Shown here: in pieces, positions 5,300-7,541 of the stretch
How positions within the stretch are numbered: the stretch's first letter is position 1
How the letters are laid out: each line of letters starts with the position of its first letter
Assembly: GCA_903892365.1 (NCBI GenBank)
Contig: CAITIF010000195.1
Location: forward strand, 1-7,541
DNA length: 7,541 nt
Direction of reading: 5' to 3'
Origin: an uncultured Pirellula sp.
GTDB taxonomy: Bacteria; Planctomycetota; Planctomycetia; Pirellulales; Pirellulaceae
Translations under genes and position numbers: made by a program
Notes under the pieces: generated by a model
The model's input: only the letters and a program-made list of their open reading frames with translations
Databases searched by the model: none
What the model was told of the DNA's origin: nothing

Positions 5300-7541
5300 A
5301 TCCACAAAGATAAATTCATTGGACATTAGAAGCGAATGAGCCAGTTGCTCTAACGGTTTCAAGCTTAGAGACATTGTTTTCGTGAAGTCGCGGCGACTGT
5401 CCCAGGAAACGGCACCAATCTCTGGTGATGGGGCTGCTGCCGAATTCTTGGGGGTCCATTGGATCACGGCAGCCCATTCAAACTGGTCGGTATTGAGCTG
5501 CTCTGCGATGTCCACAATAAAATCAAGGGTGTCCCCGGCTTGGATCTCGAACGAGTCCACCAAAATGGATTCGGTCCGATTGTGAACCTTGGCAGACTTA
5601 AGTACACCACTGCGACTGGATGCAATCCATGCTGCAACACCATCGCCAACTTCGTGTCGATGAATCAATTCGGAAGCAACAGAAATAAAACCTGGCTGCG
5701 AGGCTGTCCAACGTCGAACCACTGCGTGATCATGATCGTTGCCTGGATGGCCGCCATTTGCCTCTAAGTAAACCCAGCCAAGGCTAGGGTCTGGAACCGC
5801 GATGCCTCCTTGCCAGGATGTACCGTTGAAATGCGGCAGCTTTTGGAACGATTCCAAAACGCCCGTCGCTGGGTCGATTTTTCCGTAACCGTACGTCCAG
5901 TTGTTTCGGAACGGTTCCGCAATGTCCGCACCAGTTTCTTTGCTTTCGAGAGATTCTGCTTGCGTCAAAAACAGCTCCATGGCCTGCAATTCGTCAGGCA
6001 ATGGCGTACGACCTAGAATCGCTTCGAATACCAGTTTCGATCGTTCCGATTTGGTAGCTTGATTCGTAATCATGGCAGCAACGTCCTTGGCACGCTCGAT
6101 GACGAATGGATGATTCATCGAGAATAAGGCCTGCTGCGGAATGGTTGTTTCCGTGCGCTGCGAGGAATGCAAATCCGGATTTGCCATGTCAAAAACGCTG
6201 AATACATTCGGAAGGAATTGGCGATCGATGGAAAGGTAGACGGATCTTCTTTTGCCGAACAGTTCGCCTCCTAATCCACTTCGCGTTTTGTCCAATTGCC
6301 CAGACACGGTCAGCAAGGTATCGCGATATTGTTCAATGCTGAGTTTGCGTGGATTCATGCGCCAAAGCAACCGATTTTCGGGGTCGATCTCCATCGCCTT
6401 GGCAATCAAGGTCTCGGATGAGCTAGAGACTCGCGACGCTTGCATGTAGGTCTGAGATAGAAGAATCTCGCGATGGAGCGCTTTCGTGCTCCATTTCAGA
6501 TCAACTAATTTTTGGCTTAGCCAGTCAAGTAGTTCCGGGTGACTTGGTGCATTCGCCCTGGTTCCGAAGTCGCTTGGGGTTGTTACTAGGCCAGCCCCAA
6601 AATGATGCGCCCAGATTCGATTGACCCAGACTCGAGCGGTCAGCGGATTTTCCGGGGATACAATCGACTTGGCCAATTCCATTCGCCCACTACCGATTTG
6701 AAAGTTAGCAGAAACAGGCTTGCCAAGCGAAAGCATATGACGCGAAACAACCGCCCCTTTGTTGGCTGGATTTCCTCGCTTGAAAATCTGAGGTTCCTGC
6801 CTTTGGTGTCGATCGGTCAAAGCGACAACATGGGGGGCTCCAGTAATGGAGTGGGTAGATTGCAACAACCACTGGTCAATCGCATTGCTCAGCTTCCACA
6901 GTTCGTCTCCTGTGGCCGTGTCCCAATACCATTCATGGTTGAGCAGCGATCCTTCCGGCATCACACATGGAGAATCCACGCCATGAAAAGCCTGCCGTAA
7001 TTGCTCGAGGTCTGGATCAACAAACTGCGAGGGCAAAGGTCGGTTCAGTTGCCTAGCCCGTTCGCAATCGATGGCCCATCGCTTGTCGATTTCAGAAACG
7101 AGCGATTGATATCGATCGGCAACATCTTGTAATGATTTGGGCGGATGGCGAAATGCATTGCGAACCAGCGGATTCCAAAAAGAATTCGAGCCACTCAGTT
7201 GGTCATGCCGTTTGGAAGCCTCTGTCTCGAAGGCTCCGTCCGGTAACGAGGCATATGCAATCCAAGCACTGAACACTGGATGAGACTCATGCTCTGCCTG
7301 AATCAAATAGGCCTGCCAACGTCGAACCAAAGTGGGTATTAAATCCTCCTTGGGAACAATTTGGTTGAATGTCATTTCCGGATACAGATCGAGCTTCTTT
7401 TGCGCCATCAAATACTCGCCCAATCGATTTCGAAGGCGTTCATTGGCTTCCAACCTTTTCTCCACCATTGCCGTGGACAGCTTTCGCTTTCGTTCTGCCA
7501 ACTCCGTTGCGTAGGCTGCATCGACTTGGCTGTTGGTGGAA
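5297..7541 (-). CDS. DUF1553 (PSD1) domain protein, C-terminal part of a DUF1549/DUF1553 protein (5' partial)
   Basis: The frame is open from the right edge to a TGA at 5297-5299, giving 747 visible residues (numbered from the codon at 7538-7540). A TTG at 7501 is unlikely to be the start because the same charged helix continues upstream of it. Residues 1-60 are a charged helix. RGNPANKG (255-262) marks the usual linker into the DUF1553 domain, which spans about 279-483 and contains RVWVNRIWAHHFGAGLV, RKLSIEQYRDTLLTVSG (398-414), RRSVYLSIDRQFLPNVFSVF and TIPQQALFSMNHPFVIE. Residues 545-698 are a beta-rich insert. The protein ends LAHSLLMSNEFIFVD, the family's usual terminus. In planctomycetes such proteins normally begin with an export signal, often a cytochrome c-like PSCyt1 domain, and DUF1549; these would lie beyond the window. 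The product is probably exported and partners the DUF1501 protein encoded next to it. The reaction is unknown; roles in polysaccharide use have been proposed for the group. Confidence 0.93.
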   Translation of the reverse strand, partial: STNSQVDAAYATELAERKRKLSTAMVEKRLEANERLRNRLGEYLMAQKKLDLYPEMTFNQIVPKEDLIPTLVRRWQAYLIQAEHESHPVFSAWIAYASLPDGAFETEASKRHDQLSGSNSFWNPLVRNAFRHPPKSLQDVADRYQSLVSEIDKRWAIDCERARQLNRPLPSQFVDPDLEQLRQAFHGVDSPCVMPEGSLLNHEWYWDTATGDELWKLSNAIDQWLLQSTHSITGAPHVVALTDRHQRQEPQIFKRGNPANKGAVVSRHMLSLGKPVSANFQIGSGRMELAKSIVSPENPLTARVWVNRIWAHHFGAGLVTTPSDFGTRANAPSHPELLDWLSQKLVDLKWSTKALHREILLSQTYMQASRVSSSSETLIAKAMEIDPENRLLWRMNPRKLSIEQYRDTLLTVSGQLDKTRSGLGGELFGKRRSVYLSIDRQFLPNVFSVFDMANPDLHSSQRTETTIPQQALFSMNHPFVIERAKDVAAMITNQATKSERSKLVFEAILGRTPLPDELQAMELFLTQAESLESKETGADIAEPFRNNWTYGYGKIDPATGVLESFQKLPHFNGTSWQGGIAVPDPSLGWVYLEANGGHPGNDHDHAVVRRWTASQPGFISVASELIHRHEVGDGVAAWIASSRSGVLKSAKVHNRTESILVDSFEIQAGDTLDFIVDIAEQLNTDQFEWAAVIQWTPKNSAAAPSPEIGAVSWDSRRDFTKTMSLSLKPLEQLAHSLLMSNEFIFVD
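5447..5908 (-). other. Beta-rich insert domain within the DUF1553 protein
   Basis: About 154 residues separate the helix after the DUF1553 core (RTPLPDELQAMELFLTQ) from the conserved last helix (LAHSLLMSNEFIFVD). The insert begins NNWTYGYGKID, continues with HFNGTSWQGG and LEANGGHPGNDHDHAVVRRW, and ends with DSFEIQAGDTLDFIVDI and FEWAAVIQW. Alternating hydrophobic strands, glycines and tryptophans suggest a beta-sandwich resembling a carbohydrate-binding module. Similar inserts occur in other planctomycete DUF1553 proteins as far as I recall. Ligand binding is inferred from fold type only. Confidence 0.65.

Noticed and set aside
5298..5300. TTG at 5300 as the start of the DUF1501 gene
   Set aside because: It overlaps the upstream stop codon and adds five residues of no use to the signal peptide. 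The ATG at 5285 has a better-placed ribosome site.
7499..7501. TTG at 7501 as the start of the DUF1553 gene
   Set aside because: The frame stays open to the right edge and the charged helix continues upstream. A start here would leave a protein without the signal peptide and DUF1549 domain normal for the family.

Overview
The window looks like chromosomal DNA from a planctomycete, probably of the Pirellulaceae type. That placement rests on gene content: a DUF1549/DUF1553 (PSCyt/PSD1) protein directly followed by a DUF1501 protein, facing a very long membrane-anchored protein with a coiled coil and WD40-like repeats of the kind fused to Ser/Thr kinases in this phylum. Base composition is roughly balanced by eye. 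No RNA gene, insertion sequence, CRISPR array or integration scar was seen.

The left half (bases 1-3892, + strand) is the C-terminal part of one giant gene that begins before the window. In order it encodes a helical TPR-like stretch, one transmembrane helix, about 115 residues of charged coiled coil, and roughly 1000 residues of degenerate WD40-like beta-propeller repeats. The N-terminal protein kinase domain expected for this architecture would lie outside the window, so its presence is inferred.

The right half (- strand) is a two-gene operon read from right to left. The first gene (5297-7541) has lost its 5' end to the window edge. It carries the DUF1553 domain and a C-terminal beta-rich insert; the DUF1549 and cytochrome-like domains usually found in this family would be upstream. 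Eleven bases later comes a complete DUF1501 gene (3885-5285) with a twin-arginine-type signal peptide. The two products are typical partners in planctomycetes and probably act outside the cytoplasmic membrane, but their biochemical role is not established.

The two transcription units converge, and their coding ends overlap by 8 bp, leaving no intergenic space for a conventional terminator. The window is almost entirely coding; the only intergenic sequence is the 11 bases between the two minus-strand genes. Nothing seen amounts to a clearly new system. The points most worth a second look are the size of the propeller array, the insert in the DUF1553 protein, and the tail-to-tail overlap.
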